A DNA stretch of 6,503 nucleotides, from the NCBI GenBank assembly GCA_030830945.1, contig JAURLY010000133.1, positions 1 to 6,503 on the forward strand, given 5' to 3'. Position 1 is the first letter of the stretch; each line of letters begins with the position of its first letter. The notes beneath the pieces are model-generated. The model saw nothing but the letters and a program-made list of their open reading frames with translations. It was not told the DNA's origin and made no database searches. Made by a program: the position numbers and the translations under genes. This DNA comes from Gammaproteobacteria bacterium. Its GTDB lineage: Bacteria > Pseudomonadota > Gammaproteobacteria > Pseudomonadales > GM7GCV1. Of the stretch, positions 1 through 6,503 are shown in pieces.

Positions 1-563
1 CCCAGCTTCCACGCTTAATGGGAGATATCGAGCTACTTCCTGTGGCGAGAAAGACCTTTGCCCAGGATTTAGTCGTTCTCAAAGCCATAGAAGATATGGA
101 AATGTTATCGGCACGTATTGGTAGCCAATACCCAGAGGTTGACCTCTTGTTTAACCTCAGCGAAATCCAGGGTTCTGATTATCATACTGGCTTGTTATTT
201 TCCGCGTATTCAGAACTTGATAATCGTGCTGTTCGTGTCGCCAATGGCGGTCGATATGACGAAGTCGGTCAAGCGTTTGGTCGCTCGCGACCAGCGACGG
301 GTTTTAGTGCCGATTTAAAAGTACTTGCCCAGTTAATGGACGCTGAAATGTCCGGCAATGATGTGATTTACGCCCCGGTCCCTGATGGTGCCGCTACTGC
401 AGACACTATGGAGGGCTTCTGGCAAAAAGTAGCTGAATTGCGCGATCAGGGTTTTCGTGTTCGCCTGGGCTATCCAAGTGAAAGCAAAAATTTGTCTGAA
501 TATCCGCTTAGCCAAAAGCTGGTAGCCAATAACGGCGACTGGATTTTGGTCGATTTTGAATAA
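1..563 (+). CDS. hisZ: ATP phosphoribosyltransferase regulatory subunit HisZ (C-terminal part)
   Basis: HisZ is a catalytically inactive paralogue of histidyl-tRNA synthetase. It assembles with the short form of HisG in the cytoplasm and is needed for the first step of histidine synthesis (ATP plus PRPP to phosphoribosyl-ATP) and for its feedback control. The reading frame is open to the left edge (codons run in frame from base 3), so the N-terminal half is outside the window; about 187 residues remain of a family length near 390. Diagnostic class-II-synthetase-like motifs are visible: YHTGLLF, then GGRYDEVG (about 246-269), then RPATGF followed by S-x-D-L (about 288-317). The RPATGFS form, and the lack of the C-terminal anticodon-binding domain of true HisRS, favour HisZ over HisS. 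The methionine at base 18 is internal and not the start. purA follows after 16 bp, the usual gammaproteobacterial order, suggesting cotranscription. Confidence 0.93.
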   Translation, partial: QLPRLMGDIELLPVARKTFAQDLVVLKAIEDMEMLSARIGSQYPEVDLLFNLSEIQGSDYHTGLLFSAYSELDNRAVRVANGGRYDEVGQAFGRSRPATGFSADLKVLAQLMDAEMSGNDVIYAPVPDGAATADTMEGFWQKVAELRDQGFRVRLGYPSESKNLSEYPLSQKLVANNGDWILVDFE

Positions 564-576
564 GAGACTTTAGTAA

Positions 577-1875
<1,299 letters not shown>

Positions 1876-2051
1876 AAGCTGTTAGAGCCATGTGCCAGGT
1901 TTTTACTTCGGCTATGGGGCATAAATCCTTGAAGATTTTTTTGAGGTTTGTCGTGGATATTGAAAGCATGGTTGTCCCTTGCCTGCATAATTTTTTCAAA
2001 GCTTGATTTGCTGGCTGGTTGGGAATAGTCAGCTATGGTAAAAAGGTTATG

Positions 2052-2069
2052 TCCGATAGTGCTATCGGA
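2052..2069. promoter_or_regulatory. Perfect 8-bp inverted repeat upstream of the NSS transporter gene (possible operator)
   Basis: The sequence TCCGATAG-TG-CTATCGGA is a perfect dyad with 8-bp arms and a 2-bp centre. It ends 29 bp before the ATG of the transporter gene. No T tract follows (the next bases are ATTATACC), so it does not look like an intrinsic terminator. Position and symmetry would suit a binding site for a dimeric transcription factor, with the TATACC just downstream (2072-2077) as a possible -10 element. As RNA it could fold into a 7-bp stem with a GTGC loop in the 5' leader. I cannot name a regulator; the operator reading is an inference. Confidence 0.4.
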
Positions 2070-2087
2070 ATTATACCGAGGCAATTC

Positions 2088-2094
2088 AAGGGGG
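2088..2094 (+). promoter_or_regulatory. Strong Shine-Dalgarno site of the NSS transporter gene
   Basis: AAGGGGG lies 4 bp before the ATG at 2099. It is the strongest purine-rich ribosome-binding site in the window and supports the chosen start of the transporter. Confidence 0.7.
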
Positions 2095-2098
2095 CTTA

Positions 2099-3466
2099 AT
2101 GGCCACTAACGCGTTACCGAGAGAGGCTTGGAACAGCCGGCTTACTTTTATTCTTGCCGCTACGGGCTCTGCCGTAGGCTTGGGAAATATCTGGAAATTC
2201 CCTTACATCGCGGGAGAAAACGGTGGCGGAGCATTTGTGCTCGTGTATCTGGTTTGCATTCTCCTTGCTGGTATACCTGTAATGATTGCCGAAGTATTTA
2301 TGGGCAAACGCACCCGTACTTCCCCTGTGTTGGCGGTCGAAAAACTTGCTGCAGAGTCAGGGCAATCGACGAGGTGGCGCTGGATGGCAATTATGGGCGT
2401 TATCGCTGGAATGGTGATTCTGTCCTATTACAGCATTGTTGCTGGCTGGGCTCTGGCGTATTTCCCTAAAATGATTTCCGGTGCTTTTGTGGCGATTGAT
2501 GATGCCGGGTCTAGCGCGTTATTTAATGAACATCTCTCCAATCCCTGGCGCCTTTTAGGCTGGCACAGCCTTTTTATCATCATGACAATGGCCGTAGTGA
2601 TTACAGGGGTTACTCGCGGGCTAGGCAAGGCCGTTGAGTATCTGATGCCAATTTTATTTGTACTTCTGCTTATTTTGCTTGGCTTTAGCATTTCCCAGGG
2701 AGAATTTTCCCACGCAGTAAAATATTTATTCGCATTTGATTTCGGCAGTCTGACAATGGACTCGGTTCTTGCTGCATTGGGACATGCATTTTTTACACTT
2801 AGCATCGGCATGGGGGCCATCATGGCCTATGGCTCTTACATGCCAGAAGATACCCCTATAGCAAAGACAGTGCTAACAGTCGCTGCTCTGGATACTTGTG
2901 TGGCATTAATTGCCGGTCTGGCTATTTTCCCGATCGTGTTTGCCAGTCCAGCTATCGAGCCGGGCGAGGGGGCAGGCCTATTATTTATAAGTTTGCCTAT
3001 CGCATTTGGTTCTATGCCCGGTGGGATATTTTTCGGTGCCCTGTTTTTTGCACTGGTGTCTGTGGCTGCGTGGACATCGTCCATCTCCCTGATTGAGCCT
3101 GCAGTTTCCTGGGCTGTTGACAAGGGGAAGGCTACTCGGCTCAAGGCCGGTATTTTTCTCGGTGGGATTTGCTGGTTGTTGGGAATTGGATCGGCGCTCT
3201 CCTTTAACGTATACAGTGACCCCTGGATATTCGGGTTATTTAACTGGTTTGAATTTTCCGACTTCTTGACCTCTTACGTTATGTTGCCAGTGGGAGGCAT
3301 ACTCATGGCGATATTTGTCGGGCATATGTTTGGCAAGTCAGCGCTTCTGGAATCGATGGATATTGAGGGTTGGTTGTTTGATGCCTGGCGGTTTGTGCTT
3401 AGATGGATAACACCGGACCTGATCAAAATCATCTTTTTTCTAGGCATTATTAATATTTTTCTTTAA
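2099..3466 (+). CDS. Sodium-dependent transporter, NSS/SNF family (LeuT fold)
   Basis: This is a 455-residue inner-membrane symporter that should use the Na+ gradient to import an amino acid or related small amine. The signature GSAVGLGNIWKFPY in TM1 (residues 23-36) is diagnostic. By comparison with LeuT, sodium-site residues are present: Gly23, Ala25, Val26 and Asn30 in TM1, Thr233 in the unwound part of TM6 (FTLSIG, 232-237), and Ala323, Thr326 and Ser327 in TM8 (AAWTSS). Tyr111 in TM3 matches the substrate-contacting tyrosine Tyr108 of LeuT. Asp265 in TM7 may be the acidic residue that lets bacterial members work without chloride; this is less certain. About eleven hydrophobic segments can be counted, the last at 441-455, ending right at the C-terminus as in the 11-TM bacterial subgroup (MhsT/Tyt1-like). 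No frame damage is seen. The substrate cannot be told from sequence. ratA starts 8 bp after the stop, so the two are probably cotranscribed. Confidence 0.95.
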   Translation: MATNALPREAWNSRLTFILAATGSAVGLGNIWKFPYIAGENGGGAFVLVYLVCILLAGIPVMIAEVFMGKRTRTSPVLAVEKLAAESGQSTRWRWMAIMGVIAGMVILSYYSIVAGWALAYFPKMISGAFVAIDDAGSSALFNEHLSNPWRLLGWHSLFIIMTMAVVITGVTRGLGKAVEYLMPILFVLLLILLGFSISQGEFSHAVKYLFAFDFGSLTMDSVLAALGHAFFTLSIGMGAIMAYGSYMPEDTPIAKTVLTVAALDTCVALIAGLAIFPIVFASPAIEPGEGAGLLFISLPIAFGSMPGGIFFGALFFALVSVAAWTSSISLIEPAVSWAVDKGKATRLKAGIFLGGICWLLGIGSALSFNVYSDPWIFGLFNWFEFSDFLTSYVMLPVGGILMAIFVGHMFGKSALLESMDIEGWLFDAWRFVLRWITPDLIKIIFFLGIINIFL

Positions 3467-3474
3467 GAGTTTTT

Positions 3475-3909
3475 GTGCATATTTCGAAATCAGCGCTATT
3501 GCCTTATAACGCCAATCAGCTCTTCGAGCTTATCAATGACGTAGAGGCTTACCCCCAATTTCTGGAAGGTTGTGTAGGCGCAAAGATATTGCGACTGGAA
3601 GAGGGGCTTATGGAGGCTCGTCTGGACTTAAAGAAAAAGGGGATAAGCCAGAGTTTTGTTACACGAAACCGATTGAAAGCACCGAACTCGATAAAGATGG
3701 AGCTGGTGGAAGGCCCACTGGAATCCTTAAAAGGGGAATGGACAATAAAGCCTTTGGCCGATCAAGGATGTAAACTCAGTCTTGAGCTGGATTTTGAGAT
3801 TAAGCAGGGTCTAATTATGCAGATGGTTGCGCGTTTTTTTGGTGAAACGGCGAATCGTTTGGTCGACGCGGTTTCCATTGAAGCGGCACGCCGTTACCAG
3901 TCAGTTTAG
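3475..3909 (+). CDS. ratA: RatA / Coq10-type START-domain protein
   Basis: This is a 144-residue cytoplasmic protein of the START/SRPBCC (polyketide cyclase, Coq10) family. E. coli RatA was described as a toxin that binds 50S subunits and blocks 70S formation; homologues related to Coq10 are thought to bind ubiquinone. Which role applies here is not decided by sequence. Family marks are the N-terminal S-x-S-A-L-L-P-Y (residues 4-11), NDVEAYPQFLEGC (21-33), the F-x-T-R-N strand and the C-terminal amphipathic helix (FGETANRLVDAV). The length matches the family. The start is GTG at 3475: it gives the usual short N-terminus (VHISKSAL, compare MPQISRTAL in E. coli) and is preceded by AAGAG at 3465-3469 with a 5-base spacer, overlapping the stop codon of the transporter gene. 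No separate antitoxin is evident except the conventional neighbour rnfH. Confidence 0.92.
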   Translation: MHISKSALLPYNANQLFELINDVEAYPQFLEGCVGAKILRLEEGLMEARLDLKKKGISQSFVTRNRLKAPNSIKMELVEGPLESLKGEWTIKPLADQGCKLSLELDFEIKQGLIMQMVARFFGETANRLVDAVSIEAARRYQSV

Positions 3910-3947
3910 ATATCATTAGGTTGTAATCCACCGAATTTACGAAAAAT

Positions 3948-4283
3948 ATGTCAGACAAAATCAAAGTGGAAGTGGCTTATGCCACACCCGAAAAGCAGAA
4001 AATTCTTACCCTGATGGTTGATCCGGGCACTACGGCGGAGGAAACGGTAATGCAATCAGGGATAGATCAGCATTTTCCTGGAATTGATATGGTTGCCGCC
4101 CCAAAAGGAATCTTCGGCAATGCGCTGGGTGCGCGTGGAATGCCTGAAGCCAACGAGTACGTTATGAAAGAAGGCGATCGAATTGAGATTTATCGACCGC
4201 TGATTGCCGACCCCAAGGAAGTTCGCAAGCAGCGTGCTGCGGAAGCTGCTGTGCGTCGAGCTAGCGGTAAAGAATCTGAGTAA
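3948..4283 (+). CDS. rnfH: RnfH family ubiquitin-fold protein
   Basis: This is a 111-residue small cytoplasmic protein of the RnfH family (formerly UPF0125), which adopts a beta-grasp, ubiquitin-like fold. The name comes from an association with rnf electron-transport genes in Rhodobacter, but in most gammaproteobacteria it sits beside ratA, as here, and its function is not established. Diagnostic stretches are V-E-V-A-Y-A-x-P near the N-terminus (residues 7-14), G-I-F-G (54-57) and DRIEIYRPL (77-85) followed by a D-P-K-E-x-R-K-Q-R-A segment that starts a charged C-terminal tail. The gene lies 38 bp after ratA with only a weak ribosome-binding site (A-rich ACGAAAAAT). It converges with bamE, with 16 bp between stop codons and no terminator hairpin with a T tract. 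Confidence 0.94.
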   Translation: MSDKIKVEVAYATPEKQKILTLMVDPGTTAEETVMQSGIDQHFPGIDMVAAPKGIFGNALGARGMPEANEYVMKEGDRIEIYRPLIADPKEVRKQRAAEAAVRRASGKESE

Positions 4284-4299
4284 GTATTTCTGGATCAGG

Positions 4300-4677
4300 C
4301 TATGCCTCTGGCTGCTCCACATTGGAACCTTCTTCCAGCACTTCATCAGGAACAATAGTGCCTTCGTAGGAATCCAGAACATCGTTAACAAAATACACAG
4401 TGAATCGTTCTGTGAAGTTTAGTTGGTCCTGGTCTGTGAGCAGATAGTAGTAATCCCAGCGGTTGTCATCAAAGGTATCAGTAACCAGCGGGGTGCCAAG
4501 AACAAACCGAACTTGTGCCTTGGTCATCCCTGGGCGCAGTTTTTCGACCATCTCTTCGTCGACAATGTTACCTTGCTGGATAACAATTTTGTGTACACTG
4601 GGGAAAAGTGTAAAGTTGCCGCATCCAGTCAAGAATAGTGGCAATATCAGTGACAGAGCAAAGGCTCTCAAATTCAT
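4300..4677 (-). CDS. bamE: Outer membrane protein assembly factor BamE (SmpA/OmlA lipoprotein)
   Basis: BamE is a small outer-membrane lipoprotein on the periplasmic side of the BAM complex, where it supports BamA and BamD in inserting beta-barrel proteins. The 125-residue product begins with a lipoprotein signal peptide: Arg4, a hydrophobic core to Leu16, and the lipobox L-T-G-C with lipidated Cys19. Residue +2 is Gly, not Asp, consistent with outer-membrane sorting. The SmpA/OmlA domain follows: IQQGN (33-37), LRPGMTKAQV (47-56), LGTPL (60-64), RWDYYY (73-78) and the TVYF strand (93-96). A short acidic tail (110-125) extends past the domain. The gene is transcribed away from fur; a start at 4677 is required to keep the signal peptide complete. 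The bamE-fur divergence is typical of Pseudomonas and relatives. Confidence 0.96.
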   Translation of the reverse strand: MNLRAFALSLILPLFLTGCGNFTLFPSVHKIVIQQGNIVDEEMVEKLRPGMTKAQVRFVLGTPLVTDTFDDNRWDYYYLLTDQDQLNFTERFTVYFVNDVLDSYEGTIVPDEVLEEGSNVEQPEA

Positions 4678-4743
4678 AATTGGTTTCCAATCGTTGTGCG
4701 GATGCGCATAATACTTTATCGATTAAGTTAGAAGAAGACGAAT
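4678..4743. promoter_or_regulatory. Divergent bamE-fur promoter region
   Basis: These 66 bp must hold at least the 5' signals of both genes. On the + strand a plausible sigma-70 promoter for fur is TTTCCA (4684-4689), a 17-bp spacer and CATAAT (4707-4712), followed by AGAAGAAG (4730-4737) as ribosome-binding site 6 bp before the ATG. On the - strand TATTAT (4713-4708) could be a -10 for bamE, overlapping the fur -10, but its -35 is poor. I see no good match to the 19-bp Fur box, so autoregulation of fur is not supported by the sequence itself. The hexamer assignments are by eye only. Confidence 0.4.
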
Positions 4744-5154
4744 ATGGGTAACGAAAACCGCGAACTTCGCAAAGCCGGCCTTAAAATCACCATGCCACGA
4801 GTAAAAATACTCGAGTTACTTGAACATGCCGATGGTGGCCACCTTAGTGCTGAAGAAATCTATCAACAACTTCTTGAAGAAGGTGAGCAAACAGGATTGG
4901 CAACAGTTTACCGGGTGCTTACCCAGTTTGAGCAGGCCGACCTGGTACTGCGGCATAACTTCGAAGGAGGTAAAGCTGTCTTTGAGTTAAATCGCGGCGA
5001 TCATCATGACCACATGGTATGTACAGACAGTGGTGATGTCATTGAGTTCCATAATGAAGAAATTGAAGAGCTGCAAAGAAAGATAGCTGCTTCACATGGC
5101 TATGATCTGGTAGATCACTCACTTGTACTTTATGTGACCCCTAAGAAAAATTAA
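4744..5154 (+). CDS. fur: Ferric uptake regulator Fur
   Basis: Fur is a cytoplasmic dimeric repressor that binds Fe2+ and shuts iron-uptake genes when iron is plentiful. The 136-residue product aligns with E. coli Fur without gaps over most of its length. The winged-helix DNA-binding domain covers residues 1-82, with GLATVYRVL (51-59) as the recognition helix. Metal ligands keep E. coli numbering: His33, Glu81, His88 and His90 (regulatory site), and His87, Asp89, Glu108 and His125. Cys93 is present, but the second cysteine of the E. coli C-x-x-C is Ser96 and the C-terminal cysteine-bearing tail is absent. P. aeruginosa Fur has the same design, so the structural zinc site of E. coli type is probably missing. 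Only 4 bp separate its stop from that of the oppositely oriented DUF1513 gene, leaving no room for its own terminator. Confidence 0.98.
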   Translation: MGNENRELRKAGLKITMPRVKILELLEHADGGHLSAEEIYQQLLEEGEQTGLATVYRVLTQFEQADLVLRHNFEGGKAVFELNRGDHHDHMVCTDSGDVIEFHNEEIEELQRKIAASHGYDLVDHSLVLYVTPKKN

Positions 5155-5158
5155 TTGT

Positions 5159-6232
5159 CTAGGTCGGGGTATAGCTGGTCCAGTGATTATCCCAATGAAA
5201 CTCAGTAGGGATACGCCGGGAAAGTTGTTCTGCATCCATCATCACCCCAACACCCGAAGCAGCGAATAATTGGTTTCCCGCATTGATGGCTGCTGAACCA
5301 TCCAGAATTTTTTCGGTTTCCAGAGATTCCAAAGTAGCTCGGTCCCAGAGCCCAATATGATGGCCCTGTGGTGAAGTTGCCATTATCTTTGAATTGCTGG
5401 CTGCCACACTGGCAATATAGCCATCAAAGACCTCCCAGCCCCTCTCAGGCTCAGCAAGTGCCGCCCATTTGTGGTTTTTGTATCTATACACCAGAGGTTG
5501 GGTAGAAGGGCGAGGATCGGCGTACTGCATACCAACGTAGATTTCATCCCCGTATGCGGCCAAATGTCGAAGACTCAGGCCTGGTGAGGGGTTATCTACA
5601 GCCTTGATCTGAAAGGTGAAAGGGTCAATTTCAAGCAGCAATGATTCGAAGTAATCGGCATTGGTGACCATTCGGTTATCCGTTTTCCAGCCGCCAATTG
5701 CGATCCACAAACTTCCAGCATGGTTTAGTACTTGGTGGGGCCCAATGCCCGGCAAAGATAGAATATCGGGTGGTGAAGTAAGCTGGTCTATATTCCAGCT
5801 CAATAACAAAGCATCACAAGATGATTCCCTTGCCGCAGTAGCCCATAAACGGCCAGCTGAAAATTCCGCATGGCCTTCAAAAAAAATACCCTGAGGGCGG
5901 GGTATATGTTCAATGAGGGAGCCAGATTCTGCAGAAAAAACCTGGATAAAATTACCCGGCCTGCGTGCTGCGACAGCTCCCAGTTTTAATTTGGCGTCTA
6001 TGCAGGGTCCATGAACTCGCTCTGGGGCTTTCAATTGCCATCGGGAATTGCCATTAATATCAATGGCAGCTATACCGTAGTTATTGCTGCTAGTCTGATA
6101 TCCGCCGATTAGCAAGGTATTGGGTTCGAGATTGCAGCCATGAAGACTCATGAAAAGAGAGGTGCTGACAAGTCCGGCAGACGCTTTGAGAAAGTGCCTG
6201 CGGGCAATATTGGCGTTCGACTTAGTCGCCAT
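5159..6232 (-). CDS. DUF1513 domain protein, Tat-exported
   Basis: This is a 357-residue secreted or membrane-attached protein of unknown molecular function. The N-terminus carries a twin-arginine signal (RRHFLK, residues 11-16) before a hydrophobic stretch (17-30), so it is probably exported folded. Cys33 in L-H-G-C could be a lipid attachment site, although His at the -2 position is unusual. The body shows repeated short beta-strand units like a beta-propeller, with DUF1513 hallmarks: GHAEFS (120-125), GIGPHQ (162-167), SLRHLA (220-225), GYIASVA (271-277), SPQGHHIGLWD (287-297) and a final HWDNHW (346-351). Its start overlaps the end of the imelysin gene by 11 bp and has no clear ribosome-binding site, suggesting translational coupling. 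DUF1513 genes are regularly found with imelysin and di-haem oxidoreductase genes in iron-responsive operons, so a periplasmic role in iron acquisition is likely but inferred. Confidence 0.88.
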   Translation of the reverse strand: MATKSNANIARRHFLKASAGLVSTSLFMSLHGCNLEPNTLLIGGYQTSSNNYGIAAIDINGNSRWQLKAPERVHGPCIDAKLKLGAVAARRPGNFIQVFSAESGSLIEHIPRPQGIFFEGHAEFSAGRLWATAARESSCDALLLSWNIDQLTSPPDILSLPGIGPHQVLNHAGSLWIAIGGWKTDNRMVTNADYFESLLLEIDPFTFQIKAVDNPSPGLSLRHLAAYGDEIYVGMQYADPRPSTQPLVYRYKNHKWAALAEPERGWEVFDGYIASVAASNSKIMATSPQGHHIGLWDRATLESLETEKILDGSAAINAGNQLFAASGVGVMMDAEQLSRRIPTEFHWDNHWTSYTPT

Positions 6233-6503
6233 CGAAATTGCTAAACCCTAATACAACATTTTGCTCCTGCGCTACAGGTCCTTCGATAACACGCTCTGCG
6301 TTAATAATGGCTTGTTGCAGTCGTCGCCAATCAAAATCCTGGCTGGATAATTCGGAAGAAAGGGATTGCAAAGCAGTGATATGGGCTTGCAATGATTCCA
6401 GTGTTTCCGGGGTCAAATCCATCCGTATGGCTAGTGCCTGTAAGTGCTTTATCACAGAGTCCAAGCTGGTTGAAAAAATCTTCGTTGAGGCATTCATCCG
6501 CCA
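6222..6503 (-). CDS. Imelysin family protein (C-terminal end only)
   Basis: The frame is open through the right edge of the window, so the methionine at 6497 is probably internal; about 93 residues are visible of a family length of roughly 350-450. Imelysin-family (M75-like, IrpA/EfeO-related) proteins are helical, exported proteins linked to iron uptake; despite the peptidase name, proteolytic activity is doubtful for most. Evidence is the all-helical character, with leucine-rich segments such as ETLESLQAHITALQSL, and the characteristic C-terminal end VVLGFSNFDGD, matching the family ending G-F-N-x-x-D-G-D. The position directly upstream of, and overlapping, a DUF1513 gene is the conventional operon context and supports the call. 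The start, signal peptide and conserved GxHxxE motif lie outside the window and cannot be checked. Confidence 0.78.
   Translation of the reverse strand, partial: WRMNASTKIFSTSLDSVIKHLQALAIRMDLTPETLESLQAHITALQSLSSELSSQDFDWRRLQQAIINAERVIEGPVAQEQNVVLGFSNFDGD

Larger units (their letters stand above)
1876..2098. other. Intergenic region between purA and the NSS transporter gene
   Basis: This is the longest non-coding stretch in the window (223 bp). No tRNA, repeat family or convincing small ORF is seen. It holds an AT-rich 5-bp stem (AAATC at 1923-1927, GATTT at 1934-1938) followed by four more T residues, which is too weak to call a terminator with confidence. Near its right end there is a perfect inverted repeat (2052-2069). 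Promoter-like hexamers occur (TTGAAA at 1960-1965 and CATAAT at 1986-1991), but they are 20 bp apart, too far for a standard sigma-70 promoter. The region probably carries the end of the hisZ-purA transcript and the promoter of the transporter-ratA-rnfH unit; that is an inference from position. Confidence 0.6.

Noticed and set aside
278..293. Perfect 7-bp inverted repeat TGGTCGC-TC-GCGACCA
   Set aside because: It lies inside hisZ and encodes the conserved F-G-R-S-R-P segment; the symmetry comes from neighbouring arginine codons and needs no regulatory explanation.
1923..1942. AT-rich stem followed by T residues after purA
   Set aside because: The stem is only 5 bp, with four of the five pairs A-T; this is too weak for a confident intrinsic terminator.
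2428..3144. Two long - strand open frames (113-131 codons) within the transporter gene
   Set aside because: They are shadow frames of a real membrane-protein gene; their translations have no recognisable motifs.
3475..4283. ratA-rnfH as a new toxin-antitoxin module
   Set aside because: The pair is a standard conserved gammaproteobacterial neighbourhood. The sequence alone does not show RnfH to be an antitoxin, and the two are separate conserved genes 38 bp apart.
4707..4725. Possible Fur box in front of fur
   Set aside because: Only about 7 of 19 positions match the consensus and the dyad symmetry is absent.

Overview
This 6.5-kb window looks like a chromosomal segment of a gammaproteobacterium. 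The order ratA-rnfH / bamE / fur is a well-known gammaproteobacterial arrangement. Fur is of the short pseudomonad type, with a single cysteine in the metal-binding region. The hisZ-purA pair and the imelysin/DUF1513 pair are both common in Pseudomonas and in marine Cellvibrionales-like lineages. The lineage is an inference from gene order and protein motifs, not from a marker-gene comparison. Base composition looks moderate and even, and I see no transposase, integrase, tRNA, rRNA, CRISPR array or other sign of recent insertion.

Layout. Left (1-1875, + strand): the C-terminal half of hisZ (histidine biosynthesis regulator), then a complete purA (AMP synthesis) 16 bp downstream. A 223-bp non-coding gap (1876-2098) follows; it contains a perfect 18-bp inverted repeat 30 bp upstream of the next gene. 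Middle (2099-4283, + strand): a sodium-dependent NSS/SNF-family transporter, ratA (GTG start, 8 bp downstream) and rnfH. bamE (4300-4677, - strand) converges on rnfH with a 16-bp gap and diverges from fur (4744-5154, + strand) across a 66-bp shared promoter region. Right (5159-6503, - strand): a Tat-exported DUF1513 beta-propeller-like protein and the C-terminal end of an imelysin-family protein upstream of it. Their reading frames overlap by 11 bp, and the pair converges on fur with only 4 bp between stop codons.

How the genes fit together. Most of the window is housekeeping: purine and histidine synthesis, outer-membrane protein assembly (BamE) and iron homeostasis (Fur). The most coherent functional link is Fur beside an imelysin/DUF1513 pair, a family combination found in iron-uptake operons, so regulator and probable target may sit tail to tail. 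I do not see a clearly new biological system here. The items most worth a second look are the inverted repeat before the transporter, the transporter-ratA coupling, and the tail-to-tail fur/imelysin arrangement.
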